DNA of 64,000 nucleotides, from contig NZ_AQYA01000035.1 in NCBI RefSeq assembly GCF_000376985.1, forward strand, positions 62,001-126,000, given 5' to 3'. Under the pieces are notes generated by a model, which was not told the DNA's origin, did not search any database, and was given only the letters and a program-made list of their open reading frames with translations. Position numbers and translations under genes: made by a program. The number at the start of each line of letters is the position of its first letter. The first letter of the stretch is position 1. This DNA is from Streptococcus henryi DSM 19005. GTDB lineage: Bacteria; Bacillota; Bacilli; Lactobacillales; Streptococcaceae. Positions 8,284-17,425 of the stretch are shown here, one piece after another.

Positions 8284-9003
8284 ATGAAAAAAATAAATGC
8301 CTTTCACTTAAAACTTATTGCTATCATTGCTATGCTTATCAATCATATTGGACATACCTTTGAATTTGAATGGAATCCCCCTTTCTGGGAATTTATTTAT
8401 CTGGTTATCGGTCTATTAACCTTTCCAATTATGGCTTATCTTTTGGTTGAAGGTTTCTTTTATAGCCGAAATCGCTGGAAATACGCTGGCCGCCTCTTTT
8501 TATTTGGTCTGTTGAGCATGATTCCCTTCTTCTTTCTTTTTGAATTTTACTGGCCCTTCTTTAATCCTGTAAACAATATAATGTTTACTCTCATGTTTGG
8601 CATTTTTATGATGATGATTTGTGAAAAGGTATCTCAACCTATTTTGCAGGCCATTATCCTGATAGCTTTTATCTTTGTCACCATTTTATCGGACTGGAAT
8701 GTATTTGGTATACCGCTAATCTTTGCTTTCTATAAAAATCATGGAAAACCAGAGCAGATTAGAAAAATAATTGTTAGTTTCTGTATTGCCATGATCTTAC
8801 TATCGATACCAGAAAATTGGGATGCATCTAGTTTGGCTCAAGTATTTTCTTCCCTTGGAATCCTTGGAGTAATTCCTCTCCTCGAAAACTACAATGGTCA
8901 GCGCGGCTACTGCCCTGCCTGGGTAAAATGGGGATTCTACGCTTTCTACCCCCTTCATATCTCAATACTTTGGCTGGTACGTTTCCTTATTTTCAAATAT
9001 TAA
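8284..9003 (+). CDS. TraX family membrane protein
   Basis: This 239-residue protein has seven to eight hydrophobic segments and begins MKKINAFHLKLIAIIAMLINHIG, the usual TraX-family opening. TraX was named for F-pilin acetylation. Chromosomal homologues in Firmicutes are presumed membrane acyltransferases of unknown substrate. It is monocistronic, with its own promoter and terminator, between ktrB and rsmG. The assignment rests on the N-terminal signature and topology. Confidence 0.8.
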   Translation: MKKINAFHLKLIAIIAMLINHIGHTFEFEWNPPFWEFIYLVIGLLTFPIMAYLLVEGFFYSRNRWKYAGRLFLFGLLSMIPFFFLFEFYWPFFNPVNNIMFTLMFGIFMMMICEKVSQPILQAIILIAFIFVTILSDWNVFGIPLIFAFYKNHGKPEQIRKIIVSFCIAMILLSIPENWDASSLAQVFSSLGILGVIPLLENYNGQRGYCPAWVKWGFYAFYPLHISILWLVRFLIFKY

Positions 9004-9009
9004 TAATCT

Positions 9010-9037
9010 TGACTCTTAGATTGATTCTAGGAGTTTT
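9010..9037 (+). terminator. Terminator of the TraX-like gene
   Basis: GACTCTTAGA and TCTAGGAGT form a stem followed by TTTTTT. Confidence 0.75.
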
Positions 9038-9044
9038 TTGCTTC

Positions 9045-9082
9045 AAAAAAATGAAGAGACGAACTCGTCTCTCCAATTTTTA
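9045..9082 (-). terminator. Terminator of rsmG
   Basis: On the minus strand GGAGAGACGA and TCGTCTCTTC pair and are followed by ATTTTTTT. On the plus strand an A-rich side precedes it, so it may act in both directions. Confidence 0.75.
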
Positions 9083-9085
9083 TAT

Positions 9086-9799
9086 CTAAAGTGGCTTTTT
9101 ATTTGGCATCCCGGCCTTACGAGGGTACTTATTTGGGGTTTCTTTTTTCTTTTCGACGATTGTTAGATTGCGGCCGTCACCATTTGGGAGGCTATAGTTT
9201 TCATTGAGGCTTACTTTGGCAAATAGCAGAGCAAGCGCATTTTTAGCGTCAGCCAGTTCCTCATCAGCTGCAGCTGCCTTGAGGGCAATCAAGCGCCCGC
9301 CAACCTTCAAGAAAGGAATGGTCAATTCAGAAAGGACCTGCATCCTGGCCACCGCACGAGCCGTTACAAGGTCAAAGCTGGCGCGGAAAGTCTTATCTTG
9401 ACCAAAATCTTCAGCTCTGCCATGGTAAAAATGAACACCCTCCAACTCTAATTCATCAGCCAAGAGGTTGAGGAAATTAATACGCTTATTGAGGGAATCA
9501 ATGATTGTTACATCAATTTCGGGGCAAAGAATCTTCATTGGCAGACTAGGAAAACCAGCTCCAGCTCCAATATCTAAGAGTCGCACAGCCTCGTTCTTGA
9601 TATGTCCTTGCAAAACTGGTGCCAGAGAATCGTAAAAATGCTTGAGGTAAACCTCATTTTTCTCAGTAATGGCCGTTAGGTTGATTTTTTCATTCCATTC
9701 AACTAGAAGTTGGAAGTAGCGTTCAAATTGTTCTTTTTGAAAATGGCTGAGCTCGAAACCAAGTTCAGCTAGTTTTTGATAAAATTCAGTAGGTGTCAT
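9086..9799 (-). CDS. rsmG: 16S rRNA (guanine527-N7)-methyltransferase RsmG
   Basis: This 237-residue SAM-dependent methyltransferase (formerly GidB) modifies G527 in the 530 loop of 16S rRNA. The SAM motif is [20 protein letters not shown], followed by [14 protein letters not shown] and a substrate-side ARAVARM. The lysine-rich tail ([14 protein letters not shown]) is typical. The gene stands alone on the minus strand between its terminator and the DUF177 gene. Loss of this enzyme in other bacteria gives low-level streptomycin resistance. Confidence 0.95.
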   Translation of the reverse strand: MTPTEFYQKLAELGFELSHFQKEQFERYFQLLVEWNEKINLTAITEKNEVYLKHFYDSLAPVLQGHIKNEAVRLLDIGAGAGFPSLPMKILCPEIDVTIIDSLNKRINFLNLLADELELEGVHFYHGRAEDFGQDKTFRASFDLVTARAVARMQVLSELTIPFLKVGGRLIALKAAAADEELADAKNALALLFAKVSLNENYSLPNGDGRNLTIVEKKKETPNKYPRKAGMPNKKPL

Positions 9800-9942
9800 A
9801 CAGTCTCCTTATAATGCAACTCTATTTTACCATAAAGCTAGCAAGTCGCAAATAGACAGTATTTACTAATGATGCTTTGCCTTTTCTAATAGAAAAAAAA
9901 CTGCTATAATAAAGCCAAATAAGTGAGAGAAAAGAGATTTTT

Positions 9943-10479
9943 ATGTTTGTATTAACAGAATTAAAAAAACGTCCTGAAGGAATTACTTTTGATCGAACGC
10001 TAGAGTTGGATCAAGCTATTAAGGAGCGTAATCCAGAAATTTTGGACTTAAGAAACGTTCGTGTACAAGGGAGTATCTCATATGATAATGGTTTATACCT
10101 ACTTAATTATGAGCTAACTTATAATATTACTATGCCTTCAAGTCGTTCTATGCTGCCAGTTGAATGGGCTGAAAAACAGTTGGTATCAGAAGTCTTTATT
10201 GAAGAAGCTGATGTTGCCAGTAAAAAAGAACTTGTTGAAGAGGACCTAGTTCTCATTGTTGAAGGAGGAGAGATTTCTTTATCAGAAAGTGTCTTGGATA
10301 ACATTCTTCTTGCCATTCCTTTGAGTGTTTTAACTAAGGAGGAGTTGGAATCAGATGAGCTACCTTCTGGAAATAACTGGTCTGTATTGACAGAGAGTCA
10401 GTACCAAGCACTTCAACAAGAGAAAAAAGAAGAAAACAATCCTTTTGCTTCATTAACTGGTCTTTTTGATGAAGAATGA
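9943..10479 (+). CDS. YceD family protein (DUF177)
   Basis: This 178-residue cytoplasmic acidic protein is of the DUF177/YceD type (VRVQGSISYDNGLYLLNYELTY, then SMLPVEWAEKQ). Family members are usually encoded just before rpmF (ribosomal protein L32) and are linked to 23S rRNA metabolism. No rpmF follows here. An extended -10 (TGCTATAAT, 9902-9910) precedes it and a terminator follows, so it is monocistronic. Confidence 0.85.
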   Translation: MFVLTELKKRPEGITFDRTLELDQAIKERNPEILDLRNVRVQGSISYDNGLYLLNYELTYNITMPSSRSMLPVEWAEKQLVSEVFIEEADVASKKELVEEDLVLIVEGGEISLSESVLDNILLAIPLSVLTKEELESDELPSGNNWSVLTESQYQALQQEKKEENNPFASLTGLFDEE

Positions 10480-10581
10480 GAGCAATATCTCATTTTACAG
10501 TTTTTGGAGACATGAGATTCATCGTATTGTCTTGCTTTGAGGTAATTTGATAAAAATTTTAGACTTATTTAGAGATTAAAG

Positions 10582-10608
10582 GGCTGGAAATTCGTTTTCC
10601 GGCTTTTT
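10582..10608 (+). terminator. Terminator after the DUF177 gene
   Basis: GGCTGGAAA and TTTCCGGC form a wobble-containing stem followed by TTTTT. Confidence 0.7.
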
Positions 10609-11012
10609 ATTTTTAAAAACTAAAAAGATAAATATTCTATGACAGTTGTAACAAAACTGTAACAAAGCAAATGAAAGTTTTCTTTAAACTTAATGAAAAC
10701 TTGATTCTACAAGTTTTTTATTGAAATCGTTAACAATGATAAAAATGTGTTAAATAACAAATTGATTACAAAACTTAAAAACTCTATCATAAATTTGGGT
10801 TTTCTGATATACTTTTTTAGTACTATTGTTTACCTAGTGCAAAAGAATTAGTGCATTCAGGAAATAAGATTGCCTATCATCAAAATAACTTGTGGATATT
10901 TTTATAATTAATTAAGAATAAAGTGATAATATGTATTTAAAACAAGTGAAGTTGATAGTCTATTTTGGTAGTGAATGCCAAAAAATGATAAAAAAATAAG
11001 AAGGTTGGCGAG
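10609..11012 (+). other. Long AT-rich upstream region of covR
   Basis: About 400 bases without a gene precede covR. I see no ORF with an RBS. TATAAT at 10903-10908 and TGATAAT near 10922 are candidate -10 elements. In group A streptococcus the covR upstream region is long and AT-rich and is bound by CovR itself. The same arrangement is likely here, but I could not define individual operator sites. Confidence 0.4.
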
Positions 11013-11702
11013 ATGAGCAAAAAAATTCTAGTAATTGAAGATGAAAAGAATTTGGCGCGTTTTGTGTCACTTGAGTTACAACATGAAGGCTATCAGGTTA
11101 CAATCATGTCAAATGGTAAAGAAGGCCTGGAAGAAGCTCTTGATAAAGATTTTGACTTAGTACTTCTTGATTTGTTACTTCCAGAAATGGATGGTTTTGA
11201 AATCACACGTCGTTTGCATGCAGAAAAAACGACTTATGTTATGATGATGACTGGACGTGATTCAGTCATGGATATTGTAGCTGGCCTCGATCGTGGTGCA
11301 GATGACTACATTATCAAACCATTTGCTATTGAAGAGCTTTTAGCGCGTGTTCGTGCGATTTTCCGTCGTCAAGACCTGGAAACATCTAAGAAAGATTCAA
11401 GTGCCAAAGGTGATTACCAAGACTTGAAAATTAATATGCAAAACCGTTCAGTTATCCGTGAAGGGGAAGAGATCTCTTTAACAAAACGTGAATTTGATTT
11501 GCTGAATACTTTAGTAAGCAATGCTAATCGTGTGATGACACGTGAAGATTTACTTGCAAATGTTTGGAAATATGATGATTCAGTTGAGACAAATGTTGTC
11601 GATGTATACATTCGTTACCTTCGTGGAAAAGTTGACATTCCTGGAAGAGAATCATATATTCAAACTGTTCGCGGTATGGGTTATGTTGTTCGTGAAAAAT
11701 AG
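11013..11702 (+). CDS. covR: Response regulator CovR (CsrR), OmpR family
   Basis: This 229-residue protein closely follows the CovR pattern. The receiver domain holds phospho-acceptor D53 (DLVLLDLLLPEMDGFE), the switch threonine (MMMTGRD) and conserved K in DYIIKPFAIEELLARVRAIF. A winged-helix DNA-binding domain follows (LTKREFDLLNTLV...TNVVDVYIRYLRGK...VRGMGYVV). In pathogenic streptococci CovR mainly represses capsule and secreted factors in response to CovS. The gene ends 442 bases before the partner kinase instead of abutting it. Confidence 0.93.
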   Translation: MSKKILVIEDEKNLARFVSLELQHEGYQVTIMSNGKEGLEEALDKDFDLVLLDLLLPEMDGFEITRRLHAEKTTYVMMMTGRDSVMDIVAGLDRGADDYIIKPFAIEELLARVRAIFRRQDLETSKKDSSAKGDYQDLKINMQNRSVIREGEEISLTKREFDLLNTLVSNANRVMTREDLLANVWKYDDSVETNVVDVYIRYLRGKVDIPGRESYIQTVRGMGYVVREK

Positions 11703-12023
11703 GAAGTTTTCCAGAGTCTGATTTGAAAGCTAAAGAGCGACAATCAGTAATAGCTTGTAATTTTTCACCGTAGATTCTGCAGTATATTTTGTTTTTTATA
11801 ATCTTTGGATTCTAGAAAAACAGAATTAAGTAGAATAAATAATAATTTAAGTAGGAGTTCATCTGATGTAGATGAGCTCCCATTTGATGTTAGGAAGTAG
11901 GGTAAAACGTTTCATCCTTATTAAGAATAGTGGGTAAATAACATGCCTTAGAAGTCTAATTGTGATTTTTAGGCTTTTCCGAAGCCCAAGCTACCCAATT
12001 TCCATTCTTGACATCATTATTGA
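11703..12023 (+). other. Non-coding spacer between covR and the CovS-like kinase
   Basis: This spacer has no convincing ORF. A hairpin, GGAGTTCATC with GATGAGCTCC, sits at 11853-11880 without a strong T-run. In species with standard covRS the kinase gene follows directly, so this stretch plus the adjoining repeat may replace lost 5' covS sequence. I could not recognise any decayed sensor-domain codons. Confidence 0.4.
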
Positions 12024-12124
12024 TAGTCTTTGAAAATTAAAATAGTAGCTGATTAAGCATCCTTGCCTGCTTCAAAGTATGCCTTTGTTGGCTTGCTTTG
12101 ACTGATTTTGATTTTCTTTGAGTA
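12024..12124. repeat. Family A MITE-like element, copy 3
   Basis: The left end is TAGTCTTTGAAAATTAAAAT and the right end is GATTTTGATTTTCTTTGAGTA. The right end stops about 20 bases before the CovS-like start codon, so the element abuts or supplies the 5' leader of that gene. Confidence 0.6.
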
Positions 12125-12144
12125 TTGGTCTAGTGGAGAGAAAA

Positions 12145-13071
12145 ATGATGGAGACAAAAAGTTTATTTATTGCAGTGCTGCTAGTATTGTTACTTATTCT
12201 CAGTGTTTGCTTTGTAAAAAATATAAAATTGAAGTCTAAAATGTCAGCAGTCAAAGAAGTATTAGATGAGCTTTCTACTCACCCTGACCTTTTTTCAGAT
12301 TCAGAGATTTTTTCGAAAATTAATGATGAAGACTTGATTCAAAGTTTTGAAAAGTTAGCTATAGAGGTAAGTAAAGATAGAGAGACGCATCGTCGATTTG
12401 TCAGTGATGTTAACCATGAATTAAGAAATCCGATTGCTGTGATTTCAGGTCATGTTCGTCTCTTACAGCGTTGGGGGAAAGATGATCCACAAGTGTTAGA
12501 AGAGGGGCTTGAAGCTATCGCTCATGAGGCAAAACGGATGTCAATTATGGTTGCTGAAACTCTGGATACTATCCGTCTTCAAGGGACTTTTGAGGGACAT
12601 AAAGATGATACGTGTGAACTGGAATCAACGATTCAAACGGTCATGGGAAATTTTAGACTTTTAAAGGATGATTTTGACTTTCAATATCAATCATCAGTTA
12701 CATCACCTGTTATAGGGAAAGTCTATAAGACACACTTTGAACAGGCTTTGGTTATTTTATTGGATAATGCTGTAAAATATTCTGATGAAACTAAGTCTGT
12801 TAAAGTGTCTTTGAGTCAAGTTGAAAATGATGTGTGTATTTCAGTCTCTAATAGAGGTCACTTACTTTCCGAAGCTCAAATAGAACATCTTTTTGAGCGT
12901 TTTTATAGGACTGAGACAAGTCTGAAAAACCAGAATACACAAGCAGGTGCAGGTATTGGTTTATCAATATTGAAACAGATTGCAGATGCTTATCAACTTG
13001 GTATTCAAGTCAGCAGTCAGAAAGAGTCAGGGACTACTTTCTCTCTGAGAGTGCCACAGTCTCATGCATAA
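12145..13071 (+). CDS. covS: CovS-like histidine kinase lacking the extracellular sensor
   Basis: This 308-residue kinase starts at ATG 12145 (GGAG at 12134-12137). One N-terminal membrane segment (about residues 7-25) leads into a short linker and the phospho-acceptor helix RRFVSDVNHELRNP with H91. The ATPase domain follows: N box LLDNAVKYSDE and G box AGAGIGLSILKQIADAY. The HisKA region (VRLLQRWGKDDPQVLEEGLEA) resembles CovS. Standard CovS has about 500 residues, with two membrane helices, an extracellular loop and HAMP. All of these are missing here. It probably still acts with CovR, but with different or no external sensing. Confidence 0.78.
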   Translation: MMETKSLFIAVLLVLLLILSVCFVKNIKLKSKMSAVKEVLDELSTHPDLFSDSEIFSKINDEDLIQSFEKLAIEVSKDRETHRRFVSDVNHELRNPIAVISGHVRLLQRWGKDDPQVLEEGLEAIAHEAKRMSIMVAETLDTIRLQGTFEGHKDDTCELESTIQTVMGNFRLLKDDFDFQYQSSVTSPVIGKVYKTHFEQALVILLDNAVKYSDETKSVKVSLSQVENDVCISVSNRGHLLSEAQIEHLFERFYRTETSLKNQNTQAGAGIGLSILKQIADAYQLGIQVSSQKESGTTFSLRVPQSHA

Positions 13072-13259
13072 GAAGAAAGGAGCGTGTAGTTTGAACCTAC
13101 ATGCTTTTGCTATGGCGAAAAATATGATAAAATAAAGTATTAAGTAAACTTTGGTAACTTTATTTCTAAGGGGATTGAACAAGAGAAGCTGAAGTATTTT
13201 GTTTATCTGAGATGTTAAAAGAGTCTGCCTTTGAAAAATGATAGAATAGGGGTGTTTGC

Positions 13260-13754
13260 ATGCGTTGTCCAAAATGTAATTATAATAAGTCCAGTGTTGT
13301 CGATAGTCGTCAGGCCGAAGAAGGCAATACCATAAGACGACGTCGTGAATGTGAACAATGCCACACCCGATTTACGACATTTGAGCGAATTGAAGAGCTT
13401 CCACTCTTGGTGATTAAAAAAGATGGTACTAGGGAGCAATTTTCTCGAGATAAAATTTTAAATGGTGTTATTCAGAGTGCACAGAAACGTCCTGTTTCAA
13501 GTGATGATATTGAGAAAGCAATCAACCGTATTGAACAAGCCGTGCGCAGTGAATATGATAGCGAAGTATCTAGTGAAGTTATTGGAAATCTAGTAATGGA
13601 TGAATTGGCTGAGCTTGATGAAATTACTTATGTTCGTTTTGCCTCTGTTTATAAGTCATTCAAAGATGTTGATGAAATCGAAGAGTTGCTTCAACAGATT
13701 ACAGCGCGTGTCCGTAGTAAAAAGAATAATAGTGTGAACCATGAATCCGATTGA
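13260..13754 (+). CDS. nrdR: Transcriptional repressor NrdR
   Basis: This 164-residue regulator of ribonucleotide reductase genes has two parts. The N-terminal zinc ribbon carries cysteines 3, 6, 31 and 34 (RCPKC ... CEQCHTRF) and DNA-binding arginines (TIRRRRE). An ATP-cone domain follows ([19 protein letters not shown]). It senses ATP/dATP and represses nrd operons. It overlaps dnaB by 14 bases, forming the conserved streptococcal nrdR-dnaB-dnaI block. Confidence 0.96.
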   Translation: MRCPKCNYNKSSVVDSRQAEEGNTIRRRRECEQCHTRFTTFERIEELPLLVIKKDGTREQFSRDKILNGVIQSAQKRPVSSDDIEKAINRIEQAVRSEYDSEVSSEVIGNLVMDELAELDEITYVRFASVYKSFKDVDEIEELLQQITARVRSKKNNSVNHESD

Positions 13755-14880
13755 TGATTTTTTATTTGTAAAGCACAACAAAGTGACTTATAATACCACT
13801 AGTTTGATACAGCTTTACTTTCCAATTATTGGTAGCGATGCGGCGGCAGTTTATGAATACTTAATTTCATTTTTTGATGATGGTAGACACAAACATAAAT
13901 TTAGTGAAATCTTAAACCATTTGCAGTTTGGTATGAGACGCTTAGAGGAAGCTTTAGTTGTCTTAACTGCTATTGACTTAATGGAACTTTATCAGACTAG
14001 AGATTCTTATTTGGTAAAAATGAAACCAGCTTTGGGAAATGAAGCTTTCTTGGCTGACCCAGTATACAGACGATTGCTTGAGATGCGTATTGGTGAGATT
14101 GCTGTCAAAGAACTGGAAGTCTCTATTCCAGAAGATGCTAGAAATATCTCCAAGAAATTTTCAGATGTTTTTGAGACAGATCAGAAAACTAATCCGACAA
14201 CAGCTCAAGCAAAACCAACATTTGACTTAGCAAGTTTTCAAAGGTTAATGGCGCGTGATGGTTTGACATTCTCTGAAAATGAAAAAGCAGATGTTGTTGG
14301 TCTTTATGCAATTGCTGAGAAATATCAAATGAACTGGTTTGAAGTTTATGGTTTAGCCAATGCAACAGCTATTAACCGTAAAATTTCTCTAAAACGTATG
14401 GAAGCTAAGAAACAACAGACAAATAAAGTCGCAAATGGAGATTTTACCAATAGCGAGCGGATTGTCATCGAACAGGCTAAAAGTTTAAGCTCTTTAGCAT
14501 TTCTGAAAGTTATCAAAGATTCCCGCAAGGCTGTTGTCACTAAGGCAGAACGTCAGCTTCTTGAAGCTCTGGCTCAAATGAGTTTTCTTGATGAAGTTAT
14601 TAATATTTTAGTTTTGTATACTTTTAATAAGACCAATTCTGCTAATCTGTCTAAACCTTATTTAATGACCTTGGCCAATGATTTTTCTTATCGAGAAATT
14701 GCTAGTGCTGAAGATGCTATAGTTGCGCTCCGCCATTCTCCAGAAATGCAGAAAAAAGCCAATGCTAAAGCAAGTAAAAAATCAAATGTACCTGAGTGGA
14801 GCAAACAGGAATTTAAAACGGAAGCTTCTGAAGAAGAGTTGGCAGCACTCGAGGCTTTAATCCAAGGTATGGAGGACTAA
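13741..14880 (+). CDS. dnaB: Replication initiation/membrane attachment protein DnaB
   Basis: This 379-residue Firmicute DnaB is the helicase-loading factor, not the replicative helicase. It carries DnaB_2/DDBH repeats: an N-terminal winged-helix region ([21 protein letters not shown]) and a C-terminal YxxxIxxxW-like domain. A lysine-rich linker and acidic tail ([16 protein letters not shown]) end it. In Bacillus it works with DnaD and DnaI to load the replicative helicase. The overlap with nrdR and the closeness to dnaI fit one operon. Confidence 0.92.
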   Translation: MNPIDDFLFVKHNKVTYNTTSLIQLYFPIIGSDAAAVYEYLISFFDDGRHKHKFSEILNHLQFGMRRLEEALVVLTAIDLMELYQTRDSYLVKMKPALGNEAFLADPVYRRLLEMRIGEIAVKELEVSIPEDARNISKKFSDVFETDQKTNPTTAQAKPTFDLASFQRLMARDGLTFSENEKADVVGLYAIAEKYQMNWFEVYGLANATAINRKISLKRMEAKKQQTNKVANGDFTNSERIVIEQAKSLSSLAFLKVIKDSRKAVVTKAERQLLEALAQMSFLDEVINILVLYTFNKTNSANLSKPYLMTLANDFSYREIASAEDAIVALRHSPEMQKKANAKASKKSNVPEWSKQEFKTEASEEELAALEALIQGMED

Positions 14881-14931
14881 GGCAAGAAGAGGTCTCTCTT
14901 TCGAGGTCATAATCATGTGAAAAGGAGTCGT

Positions 14932-15831
14932 ATGGAAAAAATAGGAGATACACTGAGACGTCAAGGTGCAGACGCCCAAGCCAATGCCCAACGGCTCATT
15001 CAAGAGATTTTGGCTGATGAAGATATCTCAGCTTTCATTAAGCAACAAAAACTTAGTCCCGAAGAAATCAAACGTAGCGTCCCTAAGTTCAATCAATTTA
15101 GGAATGAGCGTCAAAAATTTCAAGAGTCTGATGCCGGTTATAGTGCTAAGGGATTTCAACCGGTTCTTGTTATGAATGAAGGATATGCGGATGTTGCCTA
15201 TCTGGAAACACAGGAACATAAAGATGCAGTAGCACGTCAAGATGCCCGCAATCGAATAACACTGGTTGGGCTTCCAAGTCACTTAAGAGATATTTCAGAA
15301 AAAGATTTGGCTATGGATCCAAATCGCGTTGAGATTTATCGCTACTTACAGGCTTATATAAAAAATTTGGAAGAAAGTGGCCAAAAAGGACTTTACCTTT
15401 ATGGTAATTTTGGTGTGGGTAAGAGCTATTTGATGGCATATCTGGCTAATCGATTGTCAGTTAAGTATGGTAAACAAACAACACTCTTACATTTTCCGAC
15501 TTTCTCTGTAGATATTAAAAACGCCATTAACGATGGTACAGTTAGAGACCAAATTGAAACTATTAAAAAAGCGGAAATTCTTGTCTTGGATGATATTGGT
15601 GCAGAGCAACAAAGTTCTTGGGTTCGTGATGATGTTCTTCAAGTTATTTTACAATATCGCATGCAAGAAAATCTCCTGACTTTCTTTACTTCAAATTTTG
15701 ATTTTAAGGGCTTGGAGAAGCACTTTGCTATGTCACGTTCTGGTGATGAATCGTGGCAGGCTAAACGTGTCATGGAACGTATTCGATATTTGGCTAAAGA
15801 AATGCATTTGCAGGGCGAAAATCGTCGTTGA
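14932..15831 (+). CDS. dnaI: Primosomal helicase loader DnaI
   Basis: This 299-residue AAA+ ATPase loads the replicative helicase. I place the start at ATG 14932 behind AAAGGAG (14921-14927); the GTG at 14917 overlaps that RBS. The N-terminal helicase-interacting region is followed by Walker A (YGNFGVGKSY), Walker B (ILVLDDIGAE) and sensor 1 (LTFFTSNFDF). It ends MHLQGENRR. It lies downstream of nrdR-dnaB, consistent with helicase loading. Confidence 0.94.
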   Translation: MEKIGDTLRRQGADAQANAQRLIQEILADEDISAFIKQQKLSPEEIKRSVPKFNQFRNERQKFQESDAGYSAKGFQPVLVMNEGYADVAYLETQEHKDAVARQDARNRITLVGLPSHLRDISEKDLAMDPNRVEIYRYLQAYIKNLEESGQKGLYLYGNFGVGKSYLMAYLANRLSVKYGKQTTLLHFPTFSVDIKNAINDGTVRDQIETIKKAEILVLDDIGAEQQSSWVRDDVLQVILQYRMQENLLTFFTSNFDFKGLEKHFAMSRSGDESWQAKRVMERIRYLAKEMHLQGENRR

Positions 15832-15896
15832 TTTTCTAGTACGGGATTAGATTAATTCTGATATAAGTTTACTTTTAAAGATTTATTATTATTTGT

Positions 15897-15921
15897 AAAT
15901 AGCAGAGCTGCTCTGCTATTT
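15897..15921. terminator. Perfect 25-bp palindrome after dnaI, built from two ATAGCAGAGC copies
   Basis: AAATAGCAGAGC and GCTCTGCTATTT flank a single T. The stem is 12 bp and perfect, but no T-run follows, so termination is uncertain. Each arm contains the over-represented 10-mer ATAGCAGAGC. The rest of the 180-base gap before der has no gene. Confidence 0.5.
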
Positions 15922-16012
15922 ATTAGTGAAAGGGTGTGAAAGACGTTTCTGTCTGCCCCTAGTTAATGTGAAAGGAATTCTCTCAGCTGAGGCTGGGAAA
16001 GGTATTTAAATT

Positions 16013-17323
16013 ATGGCTTTACCTACAGTTGCTATTGTTGGACGTCCTAATGTTGGCAAGTCCACAATGTTTAACCGTATTGCGGGTGAGCGTATCTCAA
16101 TCGTTGAAGACGTTGAGGGTGTAACGCGTGACCGTATCTACACAACTGCTGAATGGCTTAATCGCAAATTCAGTATTATCGATACAGGTGGTATCGACGA
16201 CGTCGATGCACCATTTATGGAGCAAATCAAGCACCAAGCTGACATTGCGATGACTGAAGCTGATGTTATTGTTTTTGTAGTATCAGGGAAAGAAGGTGTA
16301 ACAGATGCTGATGAATATGTTGCCCGTATCCTTTACAAAACGAATAAGCCAGTCATTTTAGCTGTCAATAAAGTAGATAACCCAGAGATGCGTAATGACA
16401 TCTACGATTTCTATACGCTTGGCCTTGGTGATCCTTATCCAGTATCTTCAGTTCATGGTATCGGTACAGGTGATGTCCTTGATGCCATTGTTGAAAATCT
16501 TCCAGCTGAAATTGAGGATGAAAATCCAGATATTATCAAGTTTAGCTTGATTGGACGTCCAAATGTTGGTAAATCAAGTCTTATTAATGCTATGCTTGGT
16601 GAAGACCGTGTTATCGCAAGTCCCATTGCAGGAACAACACGTGATGCTATCGATACAAACTTTGTAGATAGCGAAGGTCAAGAATACACTATGATTGATA
16701 CAGCTGGTATGCGTAAATCTGGTAAAGTTTATGAAAACACTGAGAAGTATTCAGTTATGCGTTCTATGCGTGCCATTGATCGTTCTGATGTTGTCTTGAT
16801 GGTTATTAACGCTGAAGAAGGCATCCGTGAATACGATAAGCGTATTGCCGGCTTTGCTCATGAAGCTGGTAAAGGTATCATCATCGTTGTTAATAAATGG
16901 GACACTATTGAAAAAGACAACCATACTGTTGCGCAATGGGAAGCTGATATCCGAGACCAGTTCCAATTCTTGAGCTATGCACCAATTATCTTTGTTTCAG
17001 CAGAGACTAAGCAGCGTTTGCATAAGCTACCTGAACTTATTAAACGTATTAGCGAAAGCCAAAATCGCCGTATTTCATCATCTGTGCTCAATGAGGTTAT
17101 TATGGATGCGATTGCTATCAATCCAACACCAACAGATAAAGGGAAACGACTTAAAATCTTCTATGCAACACAAGTTGCTGTTAAACCACCAACATTTGTT
17201 GTATTTGTTAATGAAGAAGAACTCATGCACTTCTCATATTTGCGCTTCTTGGAAAATCAAATTCGTGCAGCCTTTGGTTTTGAAGGGACACCAATTCATT
17301 TGATTGCTCGTAAACGTAAATAA
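16013..17323 (+). CDS. der: Ribosome assembly GTPase Der (EngA)
   Basis: This 436-residue protein has two tandem GTPase domains. Each has a GRPNVGKS P-loop (near residues 8 and 182), DTGGI or DTAGM switch II, and NKVD or NKWD specificity motifs. A C-terminal KH-like domain (about 355-436) ends with IARKRK. Der acts in late 50S subunit assembly and is essential in most bacteria. It follows dnaI after a 180-base gap and is closed by a terminator. Confidence 0.97.
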   Translation: MALPTVAIVGRPNVGKSTMFNRIAGERISIVEDVEGVTRDRIYTTAEWLNRKFSIIDTGGIDDVDAPFMEQIKHQADIAMTEADVIVFVVSGKEGVTDADEYVARILYKTNKPVILAVNKVDNPEMRNDIYDFYTLGLGDPYPVSSVHGIGTGDVLDAIVENLPAEIEDENPDIIKFSLIGRPNVGKSSLINAMLGEDRVIASPIAGTTRDAIDTNFVDSEGQEYTMIDTAGMRKSGKVYENTEKYSVMRSMRAIDRSDVVLMVINAEEGIREYDKRIAGFAHEAGKGIIIVVNKWDTIEKDNHTVAQWEADIRDQFQFLSYAPIIFVSAETKQRLHKLPELIKRISESQNRRISSSVLNEVIMDAIAINPTPTDKGKRLKIFYATQVAVKPPTFVVFVNEEELMHFSYLRFLENQIRAAFGFEGTPIHLIARKRK

Positions 17324-17338
17324 TCTAATTTACATTCA

Positions 17339-17363
17339 AGCCTCTTTGAGGCTTTCTTTTTTT
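17339..17363 (+). terminator. Terminator of der
   Basis: AAGCCTC, TTT and GAGGCTT are followed by TCTTTTTTT. Confidence 0.85.
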
Positions 17364-17425
17364 ATAAAATTGGTTTATAATTCTGTTTATGTAAAACAGC
17401 ATTTGTTGAAATTGAGGTACAACCA

